From the NCBI RefSeq assembly GCF_001426745.1, contig NZ_LMFI01000001.1, positions 968,000-1,031,999 on the forward strand: DNA of 64,000 nucleotides, in the 5' to 3' direction. This document shows, one piece after another, positions 51,382 to 59,337 of the stretch. Positions within the stretch are counted from its first letter, which is position 1, and every line of letters starts with the position of its first letter. Source of the DNA: Nocardioides sp. Root140 (lineage in GTDB: Bacteria > Actinomycetota > Actinomycetes > Propionibacteriales > Nocardioidaceae). The position numbers and the translations under genes were made by a program. The notes below the pieces were generated by a model. The model saw only the letters and a program-made list of their open reading frames with translations, had not been told where the DNA came from and did not search any database.

Positions 51382-51950
51382 CCAGCACGTCGGAGGCAAG
51401 GGCGGTGGTGCTGGTCGAAGGCGACAGTGACCGCAACGCCGTGCTCACGCTGGCCGAGAGGCTGGGACGCGACCTGCTCGCGGAACGGGTCGAGGTGGTG
51501 GCCATGGGCGGCGCGACCAACATCGGTCACGCGCTCGAGGAGTACGGCCCCGGCGGGCGGGACCTCGAGCTGCACGGCCTCTACGACGAGGGCGAGGAGC
51601 GGTTCTTCCGCCGCGGCCTCGAACGCGTCGGCCTCGGCGCCGACCTGGACCGCGCCCAGTTGGCGGAGCTCGGGTTCCACTGCTGCGTCGTCGACCTGGA
51701 GGACGAGCTCGTGCGGGCGCTCGGCGTACCAGCGGTCGAGGCGATCATCGAGTCCGAGGGGGAGGCCCGGTCGTGGGGGCGCTTCCTCTCCCAACCCGAC
51801 CGGGCCGGACGCCCGATGCAGGACCAGCTTCGGCGCTTCATGGGCACCAGGTCCGGCCGCAAGATCAGGTACGGCGGCCTGCTGGTCGCGGCACTCGATC
51901 TCGACCGGGTGCCCGATCCGCTGGCCGACCTGCTGGAGGGTCTTGCCTAG
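51378..51950 (+). CDS. TOPRIM-domain protein (OLD-nuclease-like TOPRIM)
   Basis: This 190-residue protein contains a TOPRIM domain as in OLD family nucleases: the first acidic motif VVLVEGDSDRNAV (Glu14) and a second acidic site in LYDEGEER (Asp70 onward), with MGGATNIGHALE between. No ATPase domain is attached, so it is a stand-alone TOPRIM protein, common in actinobacteria and of unknown role; nuclease or nucleotide-related activity is possible. It is coupled to the methyltransferase and overlaps the convergent hydratase gene by 4 bp. Confidence 0.8.
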   Translation: MTSTSEARAVVLVEGDSDRNAVLTLAERLGRDLLAERVEVVAMGGATNIGHALEEYGPGGRDLELHGLYDEGEERFFRRGLERVGLGADLDRAQLAELGFHCCVVDLEDELVRALGVPAVEAIIESEGEARSWGRFLSQPDRAGRPMQDQLRRFMGTRSGRKIRYGGLLVAALDLDRVPDPLADLLEGLA

Positions 51951-52831
51951 GCCTTCGTCAGCACGCAGTCCGCAAGCACGGGGGAGCCGTCGCGCTGCTC
52001 GTGCTCGCTGGCGATCGTGGCACTGACGAGCACGCGATCACCCTCGTCCCAGGCCTGCACACGGATCGTCTCGCCCGGGAACACGATGCCGGCGAAGCGG
52101 GCCGCGAAGCCACCCACGCGCGACGCGTCGCCGTCGAGCAGCAGGTCGGTCACCTCGCGCAGCACGATGCCGTAGGAGCACAGGCCGTGCAGGATCGGCG
52201 CCGGGAAGCCCGCGCCCTTGGCGAACGCCGGATCGGCGTGCAGAGGGTTGCGGTCGCCGCAGAGGCGGTAGAGAAGCGCCTGCTGGGGCGTGACGGCGTA
52301 CGACGACTCGGCGTCGGCGTCTCGCGTCGGGAGCTCGACCTTGGTCGACGGACCGCGCTCGCCACCCCAGCCGCCCTCGTTGCGCACGAAGATGCTGGAG
52401 CGCACGGTCCAGAGGTGCTCGCCGGACTCGGTGTGGGCCTCGCCCTCCTGCACGATGACGGCGGCTTTGCCCTTGTCCCAGACGTCGGAGATCTTCGTCT
52501 TCAGGGTGGCCGAGCCGGAGGCCGGGATCGGCGCGTGCACGACGACCTCCTGCGATCCGTGCAGCACCATCTGGAGGTCGATGTCGCAGCCGGGCAGGTC
52601 GAGGGCGGGTGGGTTCGTCTCGTGGAACGTCGGCGCGACGACCCCGAACGACGGCAGCACCTGGAGGTTGTCGTCGTCGAGCGTGTAGCGCAGCGCTCCG
52701 GCGTCGGTGTTGTCGCCGGCCCGGGAGCCGGCGCCGATGCCGAGGTGGTAGAGCAGCACGTCTGACTCGTTCCACGAGAACGTGCGGTCGGGGAGGGAGG
52801 CGCCGACGGCGACCTGGGTGTCGATGGGCAT
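51947..52831 (-). CDS. MaoC-family double hot-dog enoyl-CoA hydratase (Hsd4B/Rv3538-like)
   Basis: The 294-residue protein has two hot-dog halves, with the hydratase-2 motif YRLCGDRNPLHADPAFAKG in the second half (Asp and His separated by four residues) and FHETNPPALDLPG in the first. Homologues next to kstD in mycobacteria and rhodococci hydrate steroid side-chain enoyl-CoA. It is 47 bp downstream of kstD on the same strand and is likely in the same KstR-controlled transcript. Confidence 0.9.
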   Translation of the reverse strand: MPIDTQVAVGASLPDRTFSWNESDVLLYHLGIGAGSRAGDNTDAGALRYTLDDDNLQVLPSFGVVAPTFHETNPPALDLPGCDIDLQMVLHGSQEVVVHAPIPASGSATLKTKISDVWDKGKAAVIVQEGEAHTESGEHLWTVRSSIFVRNEGGWGGERGPSTKVELPTRDADAESSYAVTPQQALLYRLCGDRNPLHADPAFAKGAGFPAPILHGLCSYGIVLREVTDLLLDGDASRVGGFAARFAGIVFPGETIRVQAWDEGDRVLVSATIASEHEQRDGSPVLADCVLTKA

Positions 52832-52878
52832 GGGCAGACCTTCTCAGTGGTGGGCGAGCGAATGGAGCGGGCTCCCGA

Positions 52879-54564
52879 TCACCGGGAAGGGGCGCGGTCG
52901 GCGCCGATGGAGTCAGCAATCGCGTTGGCGGCGATCCACCCGAACGTGATCGCGGGGCCGATGGTCGCGCCGGCGCCGGCGTACGTGTGGCCCATCACGG
53001 CCGAGGAGACGTTGCCGGTGGCGTAGAGGCCCTCGATCACCGAGCCGTCGGGCCGCAGCGCCCGCGCCTTCGCGTCGGTGACGATGCCGCCCTTGGTGCC
53101 GAGGTCGCCGGGCACCATCTTCACCGCGTAGAACGGCCCCTCCTCGATCGCGCCCAGCGACGGGTTGGGCTTGACCCGCGGGTCGCCGTAGTAGCGGTCG
53201 TACGCCGAGTCGCCGCGACCGAAGTCGAAGTCCTTGCCGGTCCGCGCATAGCCGTTGAACGTGGCGACCGTGTCAGTGAGGGCATCTGCGGGCACGCTGA
53301 TCTTCTCGGCCAGCGCCTCCAGAGTGCCTGCCTTCACGATCACGCCCGACTTGAACCATCGGCCCGGGAACGGCTGCCGCGGGCCGAGCCCGGCGAAGAG
53401 GTAGCGGTTGCGGTAGCGCTGGTCGATGATCATCCAGCTGGGGAAGTGGTCGATGCCGGTGCGCTCGGCGGAGTCGTACATCGCGTGCACCGCGTCGACG
53501 TACGGCGCGGCCTCGTTGCCGAACCGCAGGCCGGCCTGGTTGACGATCATCGAGCCGGGGAGGTTGCGCTCGGCGAGGCAGAACCACGGGCCACTCGGCA
53601 GTGGGATGGAGGGCCCCCACCAGGCGTCGTCCATCAACGCCAGCTCGGCGCCGATCTTCTCGCCGGCCAGGATCCCGGCGCCGGTGTTGCCGGCCGCGCC
53701 GGTGGTCCAGTCGGAGCCGATCGGCGCACGTTGGTGCTTCTGTCGCATCTCGGCGTTGTGCTCGAACCCGCCGCAGGCGAGGATCACGCCGTGCCGAGCG
53801 GTCAGCACCTGCTCGGTGCCGTCGCGGGTGACCACGACGCCGCTCACCCGCCCGTCGCGGACCTCGAGGTCGGTGAGCGGCGTTTCGTACCAGACCGGGA
53901 TGTCGCGGTCGAGGAGGCCCTTGCGCATGCCGATCATCATCGCCATGCCCATGCCGTACATCCGCTTGCCGAGGGCCATCGTCAGGATGCGGGTCAGGAG
54001 GACCTTGATCATGGTGAGCGGTCCGCGAAGGGTGCGCATGCCGAGCGAGATCTTGCGGAAGTCGGCCTGCGTGACCACCATGCCGGCCGGTGCCTTGGTG
54101 TAGGACTTCGTGAGCCGGTCGAGCTCGTCGCCGATCACCTTGCCGTCGATCGGCTTCGGCTCGACGCTGCGGCCGCTTGCCTTCCCGCCCGGTGCCTCGG
54201 GGTAGTAGTCGCTGTAGTGCGGGACCCAGGTGAAGTCTGCGGCGGAGTTGTTGCGCACGAACTCCAGGGCGGCCGGTCCGTTCTCGACGAACGCGTCGAT
54301 CCGGTCGCGGGGGACCGAGTCGCCGATGATCGAGTAGAGGTACTCCTTGACCTCGGCCACGGACTGGGTCTGGCCGGCCTTCTTGAGCGCATGGTTGTTG
54401 GGGATCCAGACCCCGCCTCCCGACCGGGCCGTGGAGCCGCCGAACCCGTCGGTGCTCTCGATGACCAGGGTGTCCAGGCCACGCTCGTGCGCGGCCAGCG
54501 CCGCGGTGAAGCCACCGCCGCCGGTGCCGACGACGATCACGTCGTACTCGGTCTTCTCGCCCAC
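52879..54564 (-). CDS. kstD: 3-ketosteroid delta-1-dehydrogenase
   Basis: This 561-residue flavoenzyme introduces the C1-C2 double bond of 3-ketosteroids, enabling B-ring opening. The FAD-binding motif DVIVVGTGGGGFTAALAA, SGGGVWIPNN, LACGGFEHN and the C-terminal MGHTYAGAGATIGPAITFG are family signatures. GTG 54564 is chosen because GGAGG lies 8 bp upstream and it places the FAD motif near the N-terminus. A KstR-like box lies about 50 bp before the start. Confidence 0.96.
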   Translation of the reverse strand: MGEKTEYDVIVVGTGGGGFTAALAAHERGLDTLVIESTDGFGGSTARSGGGVWIPNNHALKKAGQTQSVAEVKEYLYSIIGDSVPRDRIDAFVENGPAALEFVRNNSAADFTWVPHYSDYYPEAPGGKASGRSVEPKPIDGKVIGDELDRLTKSYTKAPAGMVVTQADFRKISLGMRTLRGPLTMIKVLLTRILTMALGKRMYGMGMAMMIGMRKGLLDRDIPVWYETPLTDLEVRDGRVSGVVVTRDGTEQVLTARHGVILACGGFEHNAEMRQKHQRAPIGSDWTTGAAGNTGAGILAGEKIGAELALMDDAWWGPSIPLPSGPWFCLAERNLPGSMIVNQAGLRFGNEAAPYVDAVHAMYDSAERTGIDHFPSWMIIDQRYRNRYLFAGLGPRQPFPGRWFKSGVIVKAGTLEALAEKISVPADALTDTVATFNGYARTGKDFDFGRGDSAYDRYYGDPRVKPNPSLGAIEEGPFYAVKMVPGDLGTKGGIVTDAKARALRPDGSVIEGLYATGNVSSAVMGHTYAGAGATIGPAITFGWIAANAIADSIGADRAPSR

Positions 54565-54612
54565 ACTGCCTCCGCTGTCAGTCCCGCTGTGCGGGCTCCT
54601 ACACCGCAAAAC

Positions 54613-54626
54613 TGTAACAGGTTCTA
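54613..54626 (-). promoter_or_regulatory. KstR-like box before kstD
   Basis: TGTAACAGGTTCTA matches the KstR operator TnnAACnnGTTnnA at every fixed position. It lies 49 bp before the kstD start, so kstD and the MaoC gene are probably repressed by KstR until a steroid CoA thioester is present. Confidence 0.75.
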
Positions 54627-54663
54627 CCAGTAGCGCAGAGCCCTTGGTCGACGCTTGGTGGGA

Positions 54664-55017
54664 TCAGCGCCGGGGCAGCGCGCGTCGGATCGCGTCGGCC
54701 TTCTTGCTCTTCGCGTTCACCACGAACAGCTGCTGGGATCCGTCGTCGAGCCCGATCCGGAGTCGGGAGCGCAACCCGCCGCCGAAGAAGTCCGCAAGGC
54801 TGATCGGCGACTTCCCGACGTCGGAGATCGAGCTGAGTGGAACCTGCCAGACCCGACCGCCGAGGTTCGCGTCCAGGGCGTGCGGCTCGAAGATCAGGCG
54901 GTGTGAGGTCAGCACCAGGTGGCCGCCCAGGGCGCGCTGGCTGTGTACCGAATGGTTGGCCCGCCAGCTGGCGATGACGGTCTCGTCGGCTCGAAGGGTG
55001 CTCTTGGGTTTCCTCAC
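54664..55017 (-). CDS. GRAM-like domain protein
   Basis: The 117-residue protein (GTG 55017) contains a GRAM/PH-like segment: ADETVIASWRANH, then GGHLVLTSHRLIFEPHA and WQVPLSSISDVG, with a basic C-terminus. Such domains bind membranes or lipids in eukaryotes; bacterial members are not characterised. It lies between kstD and the divergent hsaA. The start is uncertain because no clear ribosome site is seen. Confidence 0.65.
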   Translation of the reverse strand: MRKPKSTLRADETVIASWRANHSVHSQRALGGHLVLTSHRLIFEPHALDANLGGRVWQVPLSSISDVGKSPISLADFFGGGLRSRLRIGLDDGSQQLFVVNAKSKKADAIRRALPRR

Positions 55018-55067
55018 GGCGGCGATCGTAGCCGCGCCGTCGAAGAGGCAGCGTCCTCGCGGAAAAT

Positions 55068-55081
55068 GAGAACGTGTTCTA
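55068..55081 (+). promoter_or_regulatory. KstR-like box before hsaA
   Basis: GAGAACGTGTTCTA contains the inverted repeat AGAAC-GT-GTTCT and matches the core AACnnGTTnnA of the KstR operator; only the first T is replaced by G. It lies 40 bp before hsaA and between two divergent genes. Confidence 0.7.
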
Positions 55082-55120
55082 GTATTGGTCGAGAGATCCC
55101 ACCAAGCCAGGAGACAAGAG

Positions 55121-56287
55121 ATGTCGAAGGAAGTCCTCGACGGAGTGCGCGACCTGCTGCCGACGTTCCGCGAGCGGGCCGACGAGGCCGAGAAGCTGCG
55201 CCAGGTTCCCGAAGCCTCCGTGAAGGCGCTCGAGGAGACCGGCTTCTTCCGTCTCCTGCAGCCCCGGCGCTTCGACGGGCTCGAGGCCGACCCGGTCGAC
55301 TTCTTCACCGCAGTGAAGGAGATCGCCTCGGCCGACGGCTCCACCGGCTGGATCTCGTCGGTGCTCGGCGTACACCCCTGGCAGGTCGCGCTCTTCCCCG
55401 ACGACGCGCAGCAGGCGGTGTGGGGCTCGGACACCGCGACCCGCCTCTCGTCGTCGTACGCGCCGACCGGCAAGGCCGTGCTGACCGACGGTGGCTACAC
55501 GCTCTCGGGAAAGTGGTCGTTCTCCTCCGGCTCCGCCCACGCCAGCTGGGTGCTGCTCGGCGGCCTGGTCTTCGACGCGGACGGCAACGTGGTCGACTTC
55601 AAGACCTTTCTCGTCCCGCGCGACAAGTACGAGATCGTCGACGTCTGGAACGTGGTCGGGCTCAAGGGCACCGGCTCCAACGACATCGTCGTCGACGACG
55701 TCTTCGTGCCGGAGGCGTTCACCTTGTCGATGAGCGACACCGGCCGCTGCTTCGGCCCGGGCCAGGAACAGAACCCCGGCAACCTCTACAAGCTGCCCTT
55801 CCACTCGCTGTTCACCACGACGATCAGCTCCCCGATCATCGGCATGGCGTCGGGGGCGTACGCCGAGCACGTCGACATGCAGCAGAAGCGGGTGCGTGCG
55901 GCGTACCTCGGTGAGAAGGCGTCCTCGGACCCGTTCGCGGCGGTGCGCATCGCCCGCGCCGGCTCGGAGATCGACGCGGCGTGGGCCCTGTGCATGGCCA
56001 ACATCCGCGAGGAGCAGGCCCAGGTCGAGCGCGGGGAGAAGATCCCGCTCCAGCTGCGCCTGAGGGTGCGCCGCGACCAGGTGCTCGGCACGCAGCGCGC
56101 GATCGACGCGATCGACGCGCTGTTCGAGGCCTCGGGTGGCAGGGCGCTGGCCGAGGGCACGTACCTGCAGCGCGCCTGGCGCGACGCGCACGCCGGCCGC
56201 GTGCACGCGGCCAACGATCCCGAGCGCGCACTGAAGATGTACGGCGACCTCGAGTTCGGGCACAAGATCGACCCGGGGATGTACTGA
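55121..56287 (+). CDS. hsaA: 3-HSA hydroxylase, oxygenase subunit HsaA
   Basis: This 388-residue flavin-dependent monooxygenase of the acyl-CoA-dehydrogenase fold hydroxylates 3-hydroxy-9,10-seconandrostatrienedione to a catechol, using reduced flavin from HsaB. WSFSSGSAHASWVLLGG, VVGLKGTGSNDIVVDDVFVP and ASGGRALAEGTYLQRAWRDA are typical of the HsaA/HpaB-like group. ATG 55121 has AGGAGA upstream. It leads the order hsaA-hsaD-hsaC-hsaB. Confidence 0.95.
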   Translation: MSKEVLDGVRDLLPTFRERADEAEKLRQVPEASVKALEETGFFRLLQPRRFDGLEADPVDFFTAVKEIASADGSTGWISSVLGVHPWQVALFPDDAQQAVWGSDTATRLSSSYAPTGKAVLTDGGYTLSGKWSFSSGSAHASWVLLGGLVFDADGNVVDFKTFLVPRDKYEIVDVWNVVGLKGTGSNDIVVDDVFVPEAFTLSMSDTGRCFGPGQEQNPGNLYKLPFHSLFTTTISSPIIGMASGAYAEHVDMQQKRVRAAYLGEKASSDPFAAVRIARAGSEIDAAWALCMANIREEQAQVERGEKIPLQLRLRVRRDQVLGTQRAIDAIDALFEASGGRALAEGTYLQRAWRDAHAGRVHAANDPERALKMYGDLEFGHKIDPGMY

Positions 56288-56289
56288 TC

Positions 56290-57195
56290 GTGACGCTGGC
56301 ACAGGACGACGTACGCCGCACGGCCACGGTCGACGGGCTCACGATCAACTACTACGACTCGGCTGATTTCGAGACAGGCGCAGAAGGCCTTGCTCAACCC
56401 ACGACAGGGCCGCTGCCGCTGGTGATGCTGCACGGCGGTGGACCGGGTGCCTCCGCGTGGTCGAACTTCGGTGCCGCGCTGCCCGGATTCGCCAAGGACT
56501 TCCGCACGATCCTCGTCGACCAGCCCGGCTTCGGTGGCTCCGACAAGCCGCCGGTCGAGGGCAACTACTACCGCTTCGCCGCGTCGTACGTCGTGGGCCT
56601 GCTCGACAAGCTCGGCATCGACCGCTGCCACCTGCTCGGCAACAGCCTCGGCGGCGGCACGGCGATGCGGCTGGCCCTCGAACACCCCGAGCGGGTCGCG
56701 CGGCTCGTGCTGATGGGGCCGGGCGGGCTCTCGCTCAACCTGTTCCACGCCGACCCCACCGAGGGCGTCAAGCGGTTGATGGAGTTCGGCGCCGACCCGA
56801 CCCGTGAGGCCCTGAAGGCATTCATCTCGACGATGGTGGTCAACCAGGCGCTGGTCACCGACGAGCTGGTCGAGGAGCGCTTCGCCGACGCCACGGCGCC
56901 GGGGTCCCGCGAGGCGATGGCGTCGATGGGCGCGTCGTTCTGGAATCCCGACACGTTCGAGGACGGCATGCTCTGGCGCGAGGCCTACAAGCTGCGCCAG
57001 CACACGCTGCTCACGTGGGGGCGCGAGGACAGGGTGAACCCGCTCGACGGTGCACTGGTGGCGCTGAAGCTGATCCCGAAGGCGCAGCTGCACGTCTTCC
57101 CGAACTGCGGCCACTGGGCGCAGATCGAGGCGGCCGAGGAGTTCCGCCAGGTGACCACACAGTTCCTCGACAACCATGTGGAGCGTGCCAAGTGA
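56290..57195 (+). CDS. hsaD: Meta-cleavage product hydrolase HsaD
   Basis: The 301-residue alpha/beta hydrolase cleaves the ring-opened catechol product (DSHA). Catalytic residues are Ser119 in LLGNSLGGG, Asp247 in WGREDRVNP and His275 in NCGHWAQIE; the oxyanion segment is LHGGGPGAS. The start is GTG 56290, 2 bp after the hsaA stop; its own stop overlaps the hsaC GTG. The enzyme is known to be essential for cholesterol ring degradation in mycobacteria. Confidence 0.95.
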   Translation: MTLAQDDVRRTATVDGLTINYYDSADFETGAEGLAQPTTGPLPLVMLHGGGPGASAWSNFGAALPGFAKDFRTILVDQPGFGGSDKPPVEGNYYRFAASYVVGLLDKLGIDRCHLLGNSLGGGTAMRLALEHPERVARLVLMGPGGLSLNLFHADPTEGVKRLMEFGADPTREALKAFISTMVVNQALVTDELVEERFADATAPGSREAMASMGASFWNPDTFEDGMLWREAYKLRQHTLLTWGREDRVNPLDGALVALKLIPKAQLHVFPNCGHWAQIEAAEEFRQVTTQFLDNHVERAK

Positions 57196-58094
57196 CGATC
57201 GACATCAAGTCCATGGGCTACGTGCGCGTGGCCTCCACCGACCTCGACCAGTGGCGCCACTTCGCGGGCAAGGTGCTCGGTCTCGGTGAGGGTCGTGGGC
57301 CGTCCCCGGACAACCTCTACTACCGCATCGACCAGGTCTCGGCCCGGCTCGTGGTGTTCCCCTCCGACGTCGACCGGCTCGAGGCCACCGGCTGGGAGGT
57401 CGCCGACCACCAGGCGCTGCAAGAGGCCCGCGAGCACCTCGAGAAGGCGGGCGTCGCCTTCGAGGAAGGGACGCCCGACGAGCTTGCCGAGTGGCGCGTG
57501 CAGGAGCTGGTCCGTTTCGAGGACCCGTGGCAGAACGTCTTCGAGCTCTTCCACGGCATCACCTACGAGTCACGCCCGGTCGTCACGCCGTACGCCGCGA
57601 CGTTCGTCACCGGCGACCAGGGCATGGGGCACATCGTCGTACCGGTCACCGACGACGTGGAGGCGCTGCGCTTCTACACCGAGGTGCTCGGCTTCCGGCT
57701 GCGCGACTCGATGAGCATGCCGGGGGAGTTCGTCGGCAAGGAGCCCGGCTCGAAGGTGTGGTTGCGGTTCCTCGGCGTGAACCCGCGGCACCACTCGCTG
57801 GCGTTCCTCCCGATGCCAAACCCGAGCAAGTGCGTGCACATCATGCTTGAGGTCGAGAAGCTCGACGACGTCGGTCGCGCGCTGGAGCGCGTGCGCAAGC
57901 ACAAGGCGCCACTCTCGGCCACCCTCGGACGTCACATGAACGACGAGATGGTGTCGTTCTACGTGAAGTCGCCCGGCGGTTTCGACGTCGAGTTCGGTAC
58001 CGAGGGTCTCCAGGTCGACGACGCGCGCTGGGTGGCCAGGGAGTCGACCGCGGTCTCATACTGGGGCCACGATTTCGGCGGCGGCGGTGGCTGA
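57192..58094 (+). CDS. hsaC: Iron-dependent extradiol dioxygenase HsaC
   Basis: This 300-residue two-domain extradiol dioxygenase cleaves the catechol made by HsaA/HsaB. The Fe(II) ligands are His147 (GMGHIVV), His216 (CVHIMLEV) and Glu267 (VEFGTEG), with His200/201 and Tyr257 at the catalytic positions of the BphC family. It starts with GTG overlapping the hsaD stop (GTGA), and its end overlaps possible hsaB starts. Confidence 0.95.
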   Translation: MTIDIKSMGYVRVASTDLDQWRHFAGKVLGLGEGRGPSPDNLYYRIDQVSARLVVFPSDVDRLEATGWEVADHQALQEAREHLEKAGVAFEEGTPDELAEWRVQELVRFEDPWQNVFELFHGITYESRPVVTPYAATFVTGDQGMGHIVVPVTDDVEALRFYTEVLGFRLRDSMSMPGEFVGKEPGSKVWLRFLGVNPRHHSLAFLPMPNPSKCVHIMLEVEKLDDVGRALERVRKHKAPLSATLGRHMNDEMVSFYVKSPGGFDVEFGTEGLQVDDARWVARESTAVSYWGHDFGGGGG

Positions 58095-58101
58095 CGGGAC
58101 A

Positions 58102-58743
58102 ATGGACACCATGACCGACCACGACATCCCGACCGGCATGCGTGCCGACGCGCGTGAGTCCTGGCCGCCGCGGGAGCTGATCGACTCCTTCCTGGGCAAC
58201 TTCGACTTCGAGTTCCGCCCGGGTGAAGCGACCGACATCGCCGACACCGCGGCCGCCCAGGAAGCGGCCCGTCGGTTCCGCGACGTACTCGGTCGCTTCG
58301 CCAGTGGCGTCACCGTGATCACCTCGGTCGCCGGCGACGAGCCGGTCGGCATGACCTGCCAGTCGTTCTCCTCGATCTCGCTCGACCCGCCGCTGGTGAT
58401 GTTCAGCCCGGCCAAGACGTCGCGCGCCTGGCCGCTGATCCAGCGCTCCGGTCACTTCTGCGTGAACTTCCTGGCCGCGGGCCAGGAAGACCTGTCGAAC
58501 GTGATGGCCAGCCGGGGCACCGACAAGTTCGCCGGCCTCGAGTGGTCGCTGTCGAAGACCGGCGCCCCGCTGTTCGACGGCATCGTCGGGTACGTCGACT
58601 GCACCGTGCACGCCGTGCACGAGGCGGGCGACCACTACGTCGTCATCGGCAGGGTCCAGGACATGGACTTCACCGTCGGTGCATCTGGCGAGACCCCCGA
58701 CCCGTTGCTCTACTTCCAGGGTGCGTACCGCACCGTCACGTGA
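58102..58743 (+). CDS. hsaB: Flavin reductase HsaB
   Basis: The product of about 210 residues is a flavin reductase-like protein: RFASGVTVITSVAGDEPVGMTCQ, SLDPPLVMFSPAKTSRAWP, SGHFCVNFLAAGQEDLS and DKFAGLEW are family signatures; it supplies reduced flavin to HsaA. It has about 50 extra N-terminal residues (EFRPGEATDIADTAAAQEAA) compared with M. tuberculosis HsaB. Starts at GTG 58087, ATG 58102 or ATG 58111 are possible. It completes the hsaADCB set. Confidence 0.93.
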   Translation: MDTMTDHDIPTGMRADARESWPPRELIDSFLGNFDFEFRPGEATDIADTAAAQEAARRFRDVLGRFASGVTVITSVAGDEPVGMTCQSFSSISLDPPLVMFSPAKTSRAWPLIQRSGHFCVNFLAAGQEDLSNVMASRGTDKFAGLEWSLSKTGAPLFDGIVGYVDCTVHAVHEAGDHYVVIGRVQDMDFTVGASGETPDPLLYFQGAYRTVT

Positions 58744-58768
58744 CCGCAGCCGGTGGCAGGATGACCGC

Positions 58769-59269
58769 GTGAGCGACACGGAGGCGGACCTCGACGGCCT
58801 GGGTGAGGCCCTCGACGACGACGTGGGTCGCGACGAACCCGCTGGTGCTGATTTCTCCGACCGCCTGGTCCGGCGGTTCCTGCGGTTGTGCGAGAACCCG
58901 ATCACCCGCGACCGCATGCTGCGCATGGTGCAGGCCAGTGTCTCCGACGCCCGTTCCGCCCAGCGCTTCTACAGCTTCCTCAACAACCGGATGGGCGGTC
59001 TGGTCGGACGCCGCCGCCGGGTGCAGATCTCCACGTCGCGCATGGAGCTGATCGGCTCCCAGCTGATGGGGATGGCCATGCTGCGCTACGTGCTGAAGGT
59101 CGAGCCGATCGCCTCGATGTCGATCGATGAGCTGGCCCCGATGGTGGCCGCCGGGGTGCGTGGCGTGCTCCGTAGTCAGCCCGGCGTGCTCGCTGCAGAG
59201 GCCGCACCAGTTGAGGGAAACCCCGCCGAGGCCCTGCTGCCCTACAAGGCCACCGGCCGCCCGCTCTGA
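58769..59269 (+). CDS. TetR-like C-terminal domain protein without HTH
   Basis: The 166-residue protein matches only the C-terminal ligand/dimer domain of TetR regulators of the TetR_C_17 kind: RLVRRFLRLCENPITRDRML, ELIGSQLMGMAMLRYVLKVE and SIDELAPMVAAGVRGVL. There is no helix-turn-helix: the N-terminus is an acidic stretch of about 30 residues, and the hsaB stop is only 25 bp upstream, so no room exists for one. GTG 58769 is the likely start. It could be a dimerisation antagonist, a small-molecule binding protein or a decayed regulator. Confidence 0.75.
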   Translation: MSDTEADLDGLGEALDDDVGRDEPAGADFSDRLVRRFLRLCENPITRDRMLRMVQASVSDARSAQRFYSFLNNRMGGLVGRRRRVQISTSRMELIGSQLMGMAMLRYVLKVEPIASMSIDELAPMVAAGVRGVLRSQPGVLAAEAAPVEGNPAEALLPYKATGRPL

Positions 59270-59337
59270 CCGGGCTCGCCGTCTCGCCGTCGAGTCCTGT
59301 GTCAGGGGCGGGGTCGTGGTCGCCGTACCCTGCCTGC

